From assembly GCA_030041515.1 (NCBI GenBank), contig JASHNS010000090.1, positions 1-46,038 on the forward strand: DNA of 46,038 bases. Reading direction: 5' to 3'. Positions 16,528 through 23,914 of the stretch are shown in pieces (the stretch's first letter is position 1; each line of letters begins with the position of its first letter). This DNA comes from Acidobacteriaceae bacterium (GTDB taxonomy: Bacteria; Acidobacteriota; Terriglobia; Terriglobales; Acidobacteriaceae). A program made the position numbers and the translations under genes. The notes beneath the pieces are model-generated. The model saw only the letters and a program-made list of their open reading frames with translations. It was not told where the DNA came from and ran no database searches.

Positions 16528-17859
16528 ATGCAGGGGTCCAAGTCCGCCGGCCGCATGTTTCCTCCGATCGTATGCTGCGCCTCTCTGGCGCTGTTGATGC
16601 CCCTGGGCGGGCGGGCCCAGGTTTTCATCGTTCAGGCGCAGCATATTAGCCCGCATTACGCTCATTTTCAGCCGACGAACGTAAAGCTGCCAGCCGAGCC
16701 TATGACGACGATCGGTCGCGAGCAGCTAATCCGGTTTCTGCAATCGGAAGAAGGCTTTGCCATGCGGCCACTGCCTGTGGCGGTGATGACGTTGCGCGCT
16801 AACGGCGGAATGGAGCCGACCGGAGACAAGTACATTGACCAGCTGCAAAACAAGGGAGTGGCTGCGACGCCGGGACAGCGAGTACAGATCACCGACGTCA
16901 GGATTCATGGCGACCGGATCACCCTTGACCTGAATAACGGGCCGTACCACAAGCATCGGTTTCTGCGGCATGTTTCCATTGGGATGGATCCGTACGACGA
17001 CGAAAATCCGATGATGCTGGACGCCGCGCCCACAGGGTCAAGGCTCGTGTTGGTATTCCCATCGCGCGTTCCGGATCTGAGCGGGGAGCAGGTGGAACAA
17101 CTGCTGAAACCGATGATTGACTTTGGAGTGCGGTCGCCAGCCGAGGCGTACGCCGAGACGCTGCCCGACTTTTTGCGCAAGGCGATCCTGGAGCATCGGG
17201 TGCTTGTTGGGATGGACCGGCAGATGGTGCTGTATGCCAAAGGCGAACCGGATCATAAGGATCGGGAGCAGGTGGGCGGAAAGCCGGTCGTGATCTGGAT
17301 TTATGGGCAGGCGCCGGATCCGGTGGAGTTCGTGCGGTTCGAGGGTGACTTTGTCGTGCGGGTTGAAATCGGCAAAGTAGGCGAGGCCCTGGAAGTGAGC
17401 AGCGAAAACCAGATGGGCGACTTTTGGGGCAAACAGCCGCCTGCCACGATGCAGAACGTTCATACGGTGCAGCTGGGTGACCGGACCGCGCAGGATGCTG
17501 CTGAGGAGAATGCTCCTGTCGCTCCGCCGACGTTGCGGAAGCCCGGGGAGCAATTGCCGAATAACAGCGGCACTCAGGTGATGCGGCCGGTACAGTTTCC
17601 GCCAGGGATGCAGGAGCCTGGCGATCCTGGGTACACACCAACCAAGTCCGGATCGTCGACGACCGGGCAGCCGGGGACGTCGACAAACGGCCAGCCGTCG
17701 GGAACCGCAGCGAAGTCCGGCCAGACCGGAGTAACCCAAAACAGCGGTGCCGCGAACCCGTCGACGGCCAACAAGCAGCCGCCGGCGACGAATCCGTCAA
17801 CGAACCCGCCGCAGCAATTTGTTTCCTCGCCGGCTTCGGCAGCGGAGCCGCCGCGCTGA
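16528..17859 (+). CDS. Secreted protein with low-complexity Ser/Thr/Gly/Asn/Pro tail
   Basis: 443 residues from the ATG at 16528, which has AAGGGGG upstream; an ATG 9 codons later is also possible. A hydrophobic N-terminus (PIVCCASLALLMPLGG) with a likely cleavage site after GRAQ indicates export. About residues 50-310 form a folded region with no family I recognise; ITDVRIHGDRITLDLNNG and RLVLVFPSRVPDLSGEQ are among its clearest strands. The last ~110 residues are biased to Pro, Thr, Ser, Gly, Asn and Gln (TTGQPGTSTNGQPSG), like linkers or surface-exposed tails. Function unknown. Confidence 0.8.
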   Translation: MQGSKSAGRMFPPIVCCASLALLMPLGGRAQVFIVQAQHISPHYAHFQPTNVKLPAEPMTTIGREQLIRFLQSEEGFAMRPLPVAVMTLRANGGMEPTGDKYIDQLQNKGVAATPGQRVQITDVRIHGDRITLDLNNGPYHKHRFLRHVSIGMDPYDDENPMMLDAAPTGSRLVLVFPSRVPDLSGEQVEQLLKPMIDFGVRSPAEAYAETLPDFLRKAILEHRVLVGMDRQMVLYAKGEPDHKDREQVGGKPVVIWIYGQAPDPVEFVRFEGDFVVRVEIGKVGEALEVSSENQMGDFWGKQPPATMQNVHTVQLGDRTAQDAAEENAPVAPPTLRKPGEQLPNNSGTQVMRPVQFPPGMQEPGDPGYTPTKSGSSTTGQPGTSTNGQPSGTAAKSGQTGVTQNSGAANPSTANKQPPATNPSTNPPQQFVSSPASAAEPPR

Positions 17860-18101
17860 CGGCTGGGCGCTGGGTTGCGCGCCGGGTACCGTTGAAGTAG
17901 TCCCGGCGGATGGACGGGGGTAAAAAACTCTTCATTTTCGTCCGAGTCATCCCGGAGGTTGCTGATTCCATGGGATCGGCATCCCAATTTCGAAGGTCGC
18001 CGGTCGATCGGTCGGCAAGCCGAAAATAAAAGAGCCAGCACATGCACGCTGTGCTCCCTGGAAGTCTGCAATTGACGGGCCAGTGCGTCGCCCGAGCAGT
18101 T
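17860..18101. other. Gene-poor stretch with structured elements
   Basis: No supported coding sequence. Just after the preceding gene there is a 7-bp inverted repeat (CGCCGGG at 17880-17886, CCCGGCG at 17902-17908) without a following T-run. A second inverted repeat at 18037-18055 is described separately. The remainder shows no recognisable promoter, riboswitch or RNA gene. Confidence 0.5.
18023..18055 (-). terminator. Possible minus-strand terminator
   Basis: Read on the minus strand: AGCACA-N7-TGTGCT (stem of 6) followed after 3 bases by CTCTTTTATTTTC. The U-rich tail is broken, so the call is moderate. It would end a minus-strand transcript coming from the short reading frame at 18102-18185 or from the membrane protein at 18383. 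Confidence 0.35.
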
Positions 18102-18185
18102 TCAATCCTTGAAGACAGCTTTGAGGCCTTCAGGGGTCACGGCTTCCACGCCCATCAGTGCGCCTTTGATGGCGGCGCGGTGCAT
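18102..18185 (-). pseudogene. Short orphan coding stretch, possible gene remnant or small peptide
   Basis: A 27-codon minus-strand frame from ATG 18185 to TGA 18102 gives MHRAAIKGALMGVEAVTPEG followed by LKAVFKD. The composition looks like a real globular C-terminus (amphipathic, Ala/Val-rich, Lys-terminated). The frame stays open for seven codons upstream of the ATG before a TGA. There is no clear ribosome-binding site. It could be the decayed 3' end of a lost gene or a peptide gene; I recognise no family. Confidence 0.25.
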
Positions 18186-18382
18186 GGCGTCGAGGTCAGG
18201 TATTACGAGTCAAGTGCGATCCCCTGATCACTCAGGCCGGGTTCTTCGTGCCTGGCGCTGCTCAGGGGGCCTCTGGTTGACCGGGCCGCGCGACAACCCT
18301 CCCGGATCTGCCAAAACAGGGCAAAGCCATTCGAGTTCGCCGCTTCGCGACTCCGCCCAGGCCGCGTTCTGGTGCACCAGGG

Positions 18383-18733
18383 TCAGAGGAGATGTGGCTC
18401 GCCGGCCGCGGAATCGAACCATCGGCGGGCTGCGGGTGCGAAGAGAATCCAGATAAACAGGATGAAAAATATGCTGTGGACGAGCAGCTTTCCAGGTTCG
18501 TGCAGGCTGATGGCGACGTGGAATGCTATCCAGACGACGGCGAGCCAGCGCGCCCAGTCGTGCCCGCGGAGGAGGAAGATGCCGATGACCACAGCCAGGA
18601 ATTCCGTAAGCTCGACCCAAACGGCGTCGGGTTGACGCATAAGCAGGCCGTGGAAATGCGCGGCGAAACCGAGAAGGCCAACCACGAGATAAAGGCAGGC
18701 GAGCAGAGTGACGGTGATGGGCCGGTGGCGCAT
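18383..18733 (-). CDS. Small four-helix membrane protein
   Basis: 116 residues with four hydrophobic segments (about 8-27, 40-57, 61-78 and 83-99). MRHRPITVTLLACLYLVVG at the start and HDWARWLAVVWIAFHVAIS in the third helix are typical of a set of small membrane proteins common in Acidobacteria. Function unknown. It is divergent from pstB, with 194 bp between them. Confidence 0.75.
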   Translation of the reverse strand: MRHRPITVTLLACLYLVVGLLGFAAHFHGLLMRQPDAVWVELTEFLAVVIGIFLLRGHDWARWLAVVWIAFHVAISLHEPGKLLVHSIFFILFIWILFAPAARRWFDSAAGEPHLL

Positions 18734-18781
18734 GTGCGGAAGGGTTCAGGGCGCCAAAAGGGGCCCTGCATATTTCCTTGG

Positions 18782-18814
18782 TTTTCATGGAGATTAACAT
18801 GGTGTTTAAACTGG
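18782..18814. promoter_or_regulatory. Three phased direct repeats between the membrane protein and pstB
   Basis: TTTTCATGG (18782), ATTAACATGG (18793) and TTTAAACTGG (18805) are related units whose TGG ends recur every 12 bp. Tandem repeats on one face of the helix are how PhoB-type activators bind, but PhoB boxes have an 11-bp period and a CTGTCAT core, so this is a candidate site, not an identified Pho box. Confidence 0.35.
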
Positions 18815-18927
18815 CGGGGTAGGTTAGAACGAGTCCTCGCGCTGGCAATTCGAGAAAATAAGAGTTTGGCGCAGTCGTGATGGCGTGCGATGCGGGTGTG
18901 GGGCGCAGCCAGGGAGCAGGTTAGGGG

Positions 18928-19686
18928 ATGGGCGTCGGGATTGAGGTCAACAATCTGAACGCGTGGTACGGGTCAAACCACACGCTCGAAGACATCACGC
19001 TGCACATCCAGGCGAACGAAGCAACGGCGCTGATTGGGCCCTCCGGGTGCGGGAAGTCGACGTTCGTACGCTGCCTGAACCGGATGCATGAAACCAACCC
19101 GATCGCGCGGGTGACTGGCGAGGTCAAGGTCGGCGGCGAGGACATTTACGGCGCCAAATCGGCGGTGGAGATACGGCGGCAGATTGGGATGGTATTCCAG
19201 CGGCCGAATCCGTTTCCGACGATGACGATTTATGACAATGTCGCGTCGGGATTGAAGCTGAACGGGTTCCGGAACAAGCGGGCGCTGGACGAAATCGTGG
19301 AGCGGTCGCTGAAATATGCGGCGCTGTGGGACGAAGTAAAGGACGACCTGAAGAAGAAGTCGGGTGCGAGCCTCTCGGGCGGACAGCAGCAGCGATTGTG
19401 TATTGCGCGGGCGCTGGCGGTGGATCCAGAGGTGCTGCTGATGGACGAGCCGGCGTCGGCGCTGGATCCCGTGTCGACGTCGAAGATCGAGGACCTGATC
19501 TTCGAACTGAAGTCGCAATACACGATCGTGATCGTGACGCATAACATGCAGCAGGCGGCGCGCGTGGCGGAGCGCACCGGCTTTTTCCTGAACGGGAAGC
19601 TTATCGAATTCGATTCGACGCACAAAATATTTACGAATCCAAGCGACAAGCGGACGGAAGATTACATTACGGGCAGGTTTGGATGA
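18928..19686 (+). CDS. pstB: Phosphate ABC transporter ATP-binding protein PstB
   Basis: 252 residues, the normal length of PstB. Walker A is GPSGCGKST, the Q-loop lies in [12 protein letters not shown] (the PNPFP element is PstB-specific), the ABC signature is LSGGQQQR, Walker B is [12 protein letters not shown], and the H-loop is VTHNMQQA. It would energise phosphate uptake through PstA/PstC with PstS as the binding protein, none of which is in the window upstream. GGTTAGGGG precedes the ATG. The stop codon overlaps the phoU start by four bases (ATGA), so the two are translationally coupled. Confidence 0.97.
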   Translation: MGVGIEVNNLNAWYGSNHTLEDITLHIQANEATALIGPSGCGKSTFVRCLNRMHETNPIARVTGEVKVGGEDIYGAKSAVEIRRQIGMVFQRPNPFPTMTIYDNVASGLKLNGFRNKRALDEIVERSLKYAALWDEVKDDLKKKSGASLSGGQQQRLCIARALAVDPEVLLMDEPASALDPVSTSKIEDLIFELKSQYTIVIVTHNMQQAARVAERTGFFLNGKLIEFDSTHKIFTNPSDKRTEDYITGRFG

Positions 19687-20390
19687 CGAGAATCCGCTTT
19701 CAGCAAAATCTGGACGATCTGAAAGAGAAGCTGCTGGTGATGGCGGGCATGGCGGAGCAGTCGATCCAGCGCGCTGTGGAAGCTTATCGGGTGCGGGATA
19801 TTTCGATTTGCGATCTCGTGGATCGTGGTGAGATGGCGATCAACCGGCTGGAGCGGGAAATCGATCAGATGGCGCTGGATCTGCTGGCGATGGAGCAACC
19901 GATGGCCATCGATCTGCGGTTCATCTTGTCGGTGATCAAGATCAATGCGGACCTGGAGCGGGTTGGGGATTCGGCGCGGGTCATCAGCGACCGGGTGCGC
20001 GACCTGCAGGCATTTCCGGTGGCAGAGCTGCCAATTGATATTCCCCGGACCGCGAATCTTGCGGGCGGTATGGTGCGCAAGGCGCTGCAGGCGTTCATCG
20101 AAGGCAACCCGGAAATGGCGGAGAGTGTGCTGAAGATGGACGACAGCGTGGACAAGCTGAACGGATCAGCGCACGGGACGCTGCTGAACCTGATGAAGAA
20201 AGAGCCGACGGTAGCTCCGCAGGCGCTGAACGCGCTGATGATATCGCGGGCGCTGGAGCGGGTGGCGGATCACGCGACGAACATCGCGGAGGACGTGATC
20301 TTCTGGGTGCGGGGCGCGGACGTGCGGCACCACATGGGTTCGGTGGCCCAGGGGAAGCAGACGGATCAGCCGGTGCCGGGATCCCAGTAA
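19683..20390 (+). CDS. phoU: Phosphate signalling protein PhoU
   Basis: 235 residues in two copies of the three-helix PhoU unit. Conserved acidic/metal-binding motifs are visible: [14 protein letters not shown] in the first repeat and [20 protein letters not shown] in the second (the E/D-x3-D patterns that bind Fe/Mg clusters in PhoU). PhoU links the Pst transporter to the PhoR/PhoB two-component system and represses the Pho regulon under phosphate sufficiency. Start overlaps the pstB stop. The 3' end overlaps the end of the convergent AddA-like gene by 25 bp. Confidence 0.96.
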   Translation: MTRIRFQQNLDDLKEKLLVMAGMAEQSIQRAVEAYRVRDISICDLVDRGEMAINRLEREIDQMALDLLAMEQPMAIDLRFILSVIKINADLERVGDSARVISDRVRDLQAFPVAELPIDIPRTANLAGGMVRKALQAFIEGNPEMAESVLKMDDSVDKLNGSAHGTLLNLMKKEPTVAPQALNALMISRALERVADHATNIAEDVIFWVRGADVRHHMGSVAQGKQTDQPVPGSQ

Positions 20391-23300
20391 TCCAAAGCCG
20401 CAATTGCCGGATAGTAGAGGCCCAGCCGGAGCGGGACCTCTGCGCCATGCAGAGCGCGGATTGCCTGCGCATAGGCGAGAAGCTGGGGCGCGTAAAGCGA
20501 ACGCTCTGAACGGAGGAAGGCGTCACGATCTCCGCTGGGCGGCGGCCCGGTCTTGTAGTCGACGACCCACCAGCAAGCGGAACCCTCGGCGAGAGGCGCA
20601 GATCCTGCCTGAAAAACGCGATCAGCGCGAAGGGTGCGCAGACGCGCGCCAGGCGAGTCGATTGAGCCGGTCCAGGAAGCTTCGGCCTGAGCGCCGGGAT
20701 GCGGGGCGAGAATCCACTGGCAGGTGGGATCGGAGGCGCACGCGAGCAGCAGATTCGTGACGGCGGCGGTTGCGGATCTGAGCGCTTCGCCGCCGAGAGC
20801 GAAGGCACGCAGAAGGCAACCAGCGCTTCGGCGAAGCTCGGGCGGGCTCAGGTTGACGAGTTGCGGCCCGAGACGCTGCAGCAGCTCGTGGACGACGGAG
20901 CCGACGGCGCGTGCCTGGCGCGTGCCCTCAGGGCGGCGAAACCCGAGCGCGGCCGATGGGCCGGAGCCGGCAGGAGCCGCGGTGAGGACATCCGCCGAAA
21001 ACGTCGGCTCAAATCCAGCGGGAAGGCGGCGCGGAGCGTTCGACGGATCTGGTTCGCTGACAGCGGCGAGCTCCGGCAACATGGAGGGTGCGGGGAAACG
21101 CAGCACGCGTGAAGGGGCGAGATGCTCCGGAGAAGATGGGCGAAGGGCCGCTTCGAATTGGCTGCGCAGGGCGGGCCACGCGGCGGCGAGCAGGCTGCCG
21201 GAGTGGGCAGGTTTGACCCCGGAGGCTGAAGCGATGGCAGTACCGAGCAGGTACAGTTCAGAGCAAGCGCGGGTACAGGCAACGTAAAAAACGCGTTTGA
21301 GCTCCTCGTCGAAGCGGATCCGGCGCTGCTGGCGGACCCATTTGTAGAGAGGATCGTTATCCTGACCGCTTAAACCGATGGGCGCGAGGAGGAATTCAGT
21401 TTCGCCCGGGTTCGAGGGACTGACGCGCTCGAGCGAGCAGACCAGCGGTTTCGGGTCGCCGGATGGCTTGCGGTCAAGTCCGGGAACAACGACGACGTCG
21501 AAGCCCAGACCTTTGGCCTTGTGAATGGTCATGAGCTGGATGCCGCAGTTCTCGCTGACGGTGGGATCGGGCTGGGCAAAGAGGCGCTGCAGATCCGCAT
21601 CGAAGGCAGCGGTCAGCGGAGCGAAACCGTCGGGCGTGACCGCATCGAGCAGGGAGAAGAAGACCGTGGCATTTTCGTAGCCGGTGGAATCGACACAGGC
21701 AGGACCGCCGAGAGTGCGCCAAGTCCGTTCGATCCAGGAGGCAAAGGAGGGCGACTCGGACGCACTCCACCGGAGGCCGAGGGCGCGGTGGAGGATCTCC
21801 GCGGTGCGGGCAAGCCGGTGCTGGCCGTCGGGAGAGAGTCGAGAGGCGTTGCACTCGATGAGTTCGAGGATGGGGACGCCGCGGCAGGCGGGGTCGTCGG
21901 AGCCAGTGAGGTGGTGCAGGTCAGCGAGCGTCAGGCCGCACCAGGGAGCGCGGAGGACGGCAAGCCAGGCGATGCGGTCCATGGGATGCAGCAGAGCGCG
22001 GGTGAGCGAGAGGAGGTCGAGGATTTCCTGACGCTCGGAGAGCGGGTCGATTTCAACGGCCCGGAAAGGAATGCCGGCTTGCCGCAGAAGGGGGATGAGC
22101 TCCGCGAGATGGGGGCGGGCGCGAACGAGGACAGCCACGCGATAGTCCGCGCCGCCACGGAGGGCGCGCTCGATCGCGGGCAGATGCTGTTGGAGAATCG
22201 AGAGTACCTGACGAGCTTCGCGCTCCCTGGCTTCACGGGTTTCCGACGGCGCGGGGCGCTGGCCGGCGCTGCCGACGACTTGAGGATAGAGCTGCACAGA
22301 TCTTTCAGCGATCGGGGGCGATGCAGCCGTCGCGGGAGAAAAATTCACCGCGGCGGAGCCTGGCGGCGGTGCGTCGGCGCCCATGGTTGTGAACATTTGA
22401 TTGAGAGGTCCGGTAAGTCCGGCGTGGGAGCGGAAGTTGACACTCAGCTGGACCGGGCGACAGGCCATGCGATTCTCTTTCGAACCGATGCCGTGGTTCC
22501 ATACGTGGGTGAAGAGCTCGACCTCGGCCTGGCGAAACATGTAGATGGACTGCATGGGATCACCGACGAGAAAGAGGGTGCGATGCTCGCCGGATTCCCA
22601 GGCGGCGATCAGAGCAGTGAGCAGCTCATGCTGGCGGCGGGAGGTGTCCTGAAACTCGTCGACGAGGAGATGGCGCACGCCGCCGGCGAGGTCGAGGATA
22701 CGCTCAGGATGCCTGCGGAGAAGGTCGAGGGCAACCAGAGAAATTTCGGTGAAGTCGACGGTGCTCTGCTCCGCGAAGACGACACGAAGCTCAGCGATTG
22801 CATGACGAAGCACGGTGAAAAAGTGGCGCAGGGAGGCCCATTGTGGCTCGGAGTAAACGGCAGGAGGCAGATGGCGGACGGCGCAAAGGGCACCGAGCAG
22901 TTGGGACATCTGGCGAAGACGGCCGAGGATGAACAGCATGTCGTCCTTGCGCTTTTTGGTGTGGGGCCGCGTGCGATCCACCGGGAAACCGTTGCGTACA
23001 GTCACCGTTTTGCGCCACTCATCTTCCTGGGTCAGGAGGAAGTCGCAGAGGCAGCGCCAGTGCTCAACGGGCATGTTTTGCGAGAGCGCCTGCACACCAG
23101 CAAGAAGCGTTACTTCGTTGTTACCCTCGGAGCAGGCGTGATGGGCGAGCGTGGGGATTTGGTCGCGCACGAGCGGCTCGGCGTTCAGGAGTCGCCAGGC
23201 TTCGGCGAGAACGCGGTTGGTCTCCTGTCGGAAAGGCTCCTGGAGATGTGCGCGGGCGACCTCCCAGTCCTCTTCGGACATTTCGCCGGACAACGGGAAG

Positions 23301-23914
23301 GCATGCTGCCACTGATCGCGCACTTTAAGCATTGCCGCGAGGAGCGCCTCGCAATCGGCGAGCCGGTTATCGCGAAGGTCGAGGAAGTGGGCGAGGGCGT
23401 CATCGAGGTTGCGGTCGGGTCCGCCGAGACGAGCGAGCGTGCGGCGAGCGGCGAGGGCATAGAGGGGATCGGCGTGTTCGGTGGGCTGCAAATGGCCGCC
23501 GAGGCCGGCCAGCAGCGGCCGATTGTGAGCGATGCGGAGGCAGAGAGAATCGATCGTTTCTATTGAGAGGCGCTGGGGCTGCTCGAGAATGCGCCAGCCG
23601 CGGCGCTCGGCGTGGGTAAGCGCTTCGCGGGCGAGAGCGATGCGGGACAGCTCCTCGGGATGAAAGCTGCGGTGTCCGGCTGCTGCCTCCAGATCGCTGA
23701 GGATGCGAGCGCGCATCTCCGCGGTGGCGGCGCGCGTGAAGGTGATGGCGAGGATCTCCTCGGGCTCGTCGACGGCGGCGAGCAGGCTGAGGAAGCGTCG
23801 CGTGAGGAGATCCGTCTTGCCGGCCCCGGCAGGCGCTCTGACGATGACGGATTCGCGAATGTCGAGAGCGGCCCGGCGCGCTTCCGCGTCAGCGGGCACG
23901 AGGAGATCAGGCAT
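20366..23914 (-). CDS. addA: UvrD-type helicase-nuclease, AddA-like
   Basis: 1182 residues from the ATG at 23914 (GAGGAG upstream). It has superfamily-1 helicase motifs in order: APAGAGKT (residues 27-34, Walker A), ITFTRAATAEM (motif Ia), LLVDEFQDTS (motif II), LVGDPMQSIYMFR (motif III), VNFRS (motif IV), MTIHKAKGLGFDVVVV (motif V) and VACTRA (motif VI). A PD-(D/E)XK nuclease domain closes the protein: VGSVVHELL holds the leading His, and VVDYKTG (Asp1119 to Gly1123) holds the catalytic D-x2-K core. This is the AddA/RecB architecture for processing double-strand breaks. The start overlaps the upstream gene's stop by 8 bp, so it is coupled to its AddB-like partner. Confidence 0.92.
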   Translation of the reverse strand: MPDLLVPADAEARRAALDIRESVIVRAPAGAGKTDLLTRRFLSLLAAVDEPEEILAITFTRAATAEMRARILSDLEAAAGHRSFHPEELSRIALAREALTHAERRGWRILEQPQRLSIETIDSLCLRIAHNRPLLAGLGGHLQPTEHADPLYALAARRTLARLGGPDRNLDDALAHFLDLRDNRLADCEALLAAMLKVRDQWQHAFPLSGEMSEEDWEVARAHLQEPFRQETNRVLAEAWRLLNAEPLVRDQIPTLAHHACSEGNNEVTLLAGVQALSQNMPVEHWRCLCDFLLTQEDEWRKTVTVRNGFPVDRTRPHTKKRKDDMLFILGRLRQMSQLLGALCAVRHLPPAVYSEPQWASLRHFFTVLRHAIAELRVVFAEQSTVDFTEISLVALDLLRRHPERILDLAGGVRHLLVDEFQDTSRRQHELLTALIAAWESGEHRTLFLVGDPMQSIYMFRQAEVELFTHVWNHGIGSKENRMACRPVQLSVNFRSHAGLTGPLNQMFTTMGADAPPPGSAAVNFSPATAASPPIAERSVQLYPQVVGSAGQRPAPSETREAREREARQVLSILQQHLPAIERALRGGADYRVAVLVRARPHLAELIPLLRQAGIPFRAVEIDPLSERQEILDLLSLTRALLHPMDRIAWLAVLRAPWCGLTLADLHHLTGSDDPACRGVPILELIECNASRLSPDGQHRLARTAEILHRALGLRWSASESPSFASWIERTWRTLGGPACVDSTGYENATVFFSLLDAVTPDGFAPLTAAFDADLQRLFAQPDPTVSENCGIQLMTIHKAKGLGFDVVVVPGLDRKPSGDPKPLVCSLERVSPSNPGETEFLLAPIGLSGQDNDPLYKWVRQQRRIRFDEELKRVFYVACTRACSELYLLGTAIASASGVKPAHSGSLLAAAWPALRSQFEAALRPSSPEHLAPSRVLRFPAPSMLPELAAVSEPDPSNAPRRLPAGFEPTFSADVLTAAPAGSGPSAALGFRRPEGTRQARAVGSVVHELLQRLGPQLVNLSPPELRRSAGCLLRAFALGGEALRSATAAVTNLLLACASDPTCQWILAPHPGAQAEASWTGSIDSPGARLRTLRADRVFQAGSAPLAEGSACWWVVDYKTGPPPSGDRDAFLRSERSLYAPQLLAYAQAIRALHGAEVPLRLGLYYPAIAALDYWDPGTG

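Noticed and set aside
17880-17908. Inverted repeat CGCCGGG...CCCGGCG after the secreted-protein gene, considered as a terminator.
   Set aside because: There is no T-run after the hairpin and the loop is 15 bases, so a rho-independent terminator is not supported.
21521-23566. 681-codon open frame on the plus strand opposite the AddA-like gene.
   Set aside because: It is antisense to well-marked helicase motifs. High GC at third positions keeps the opposite strand open; the translation has no recognisable domain and is Glu/Gly/Arg-rich.
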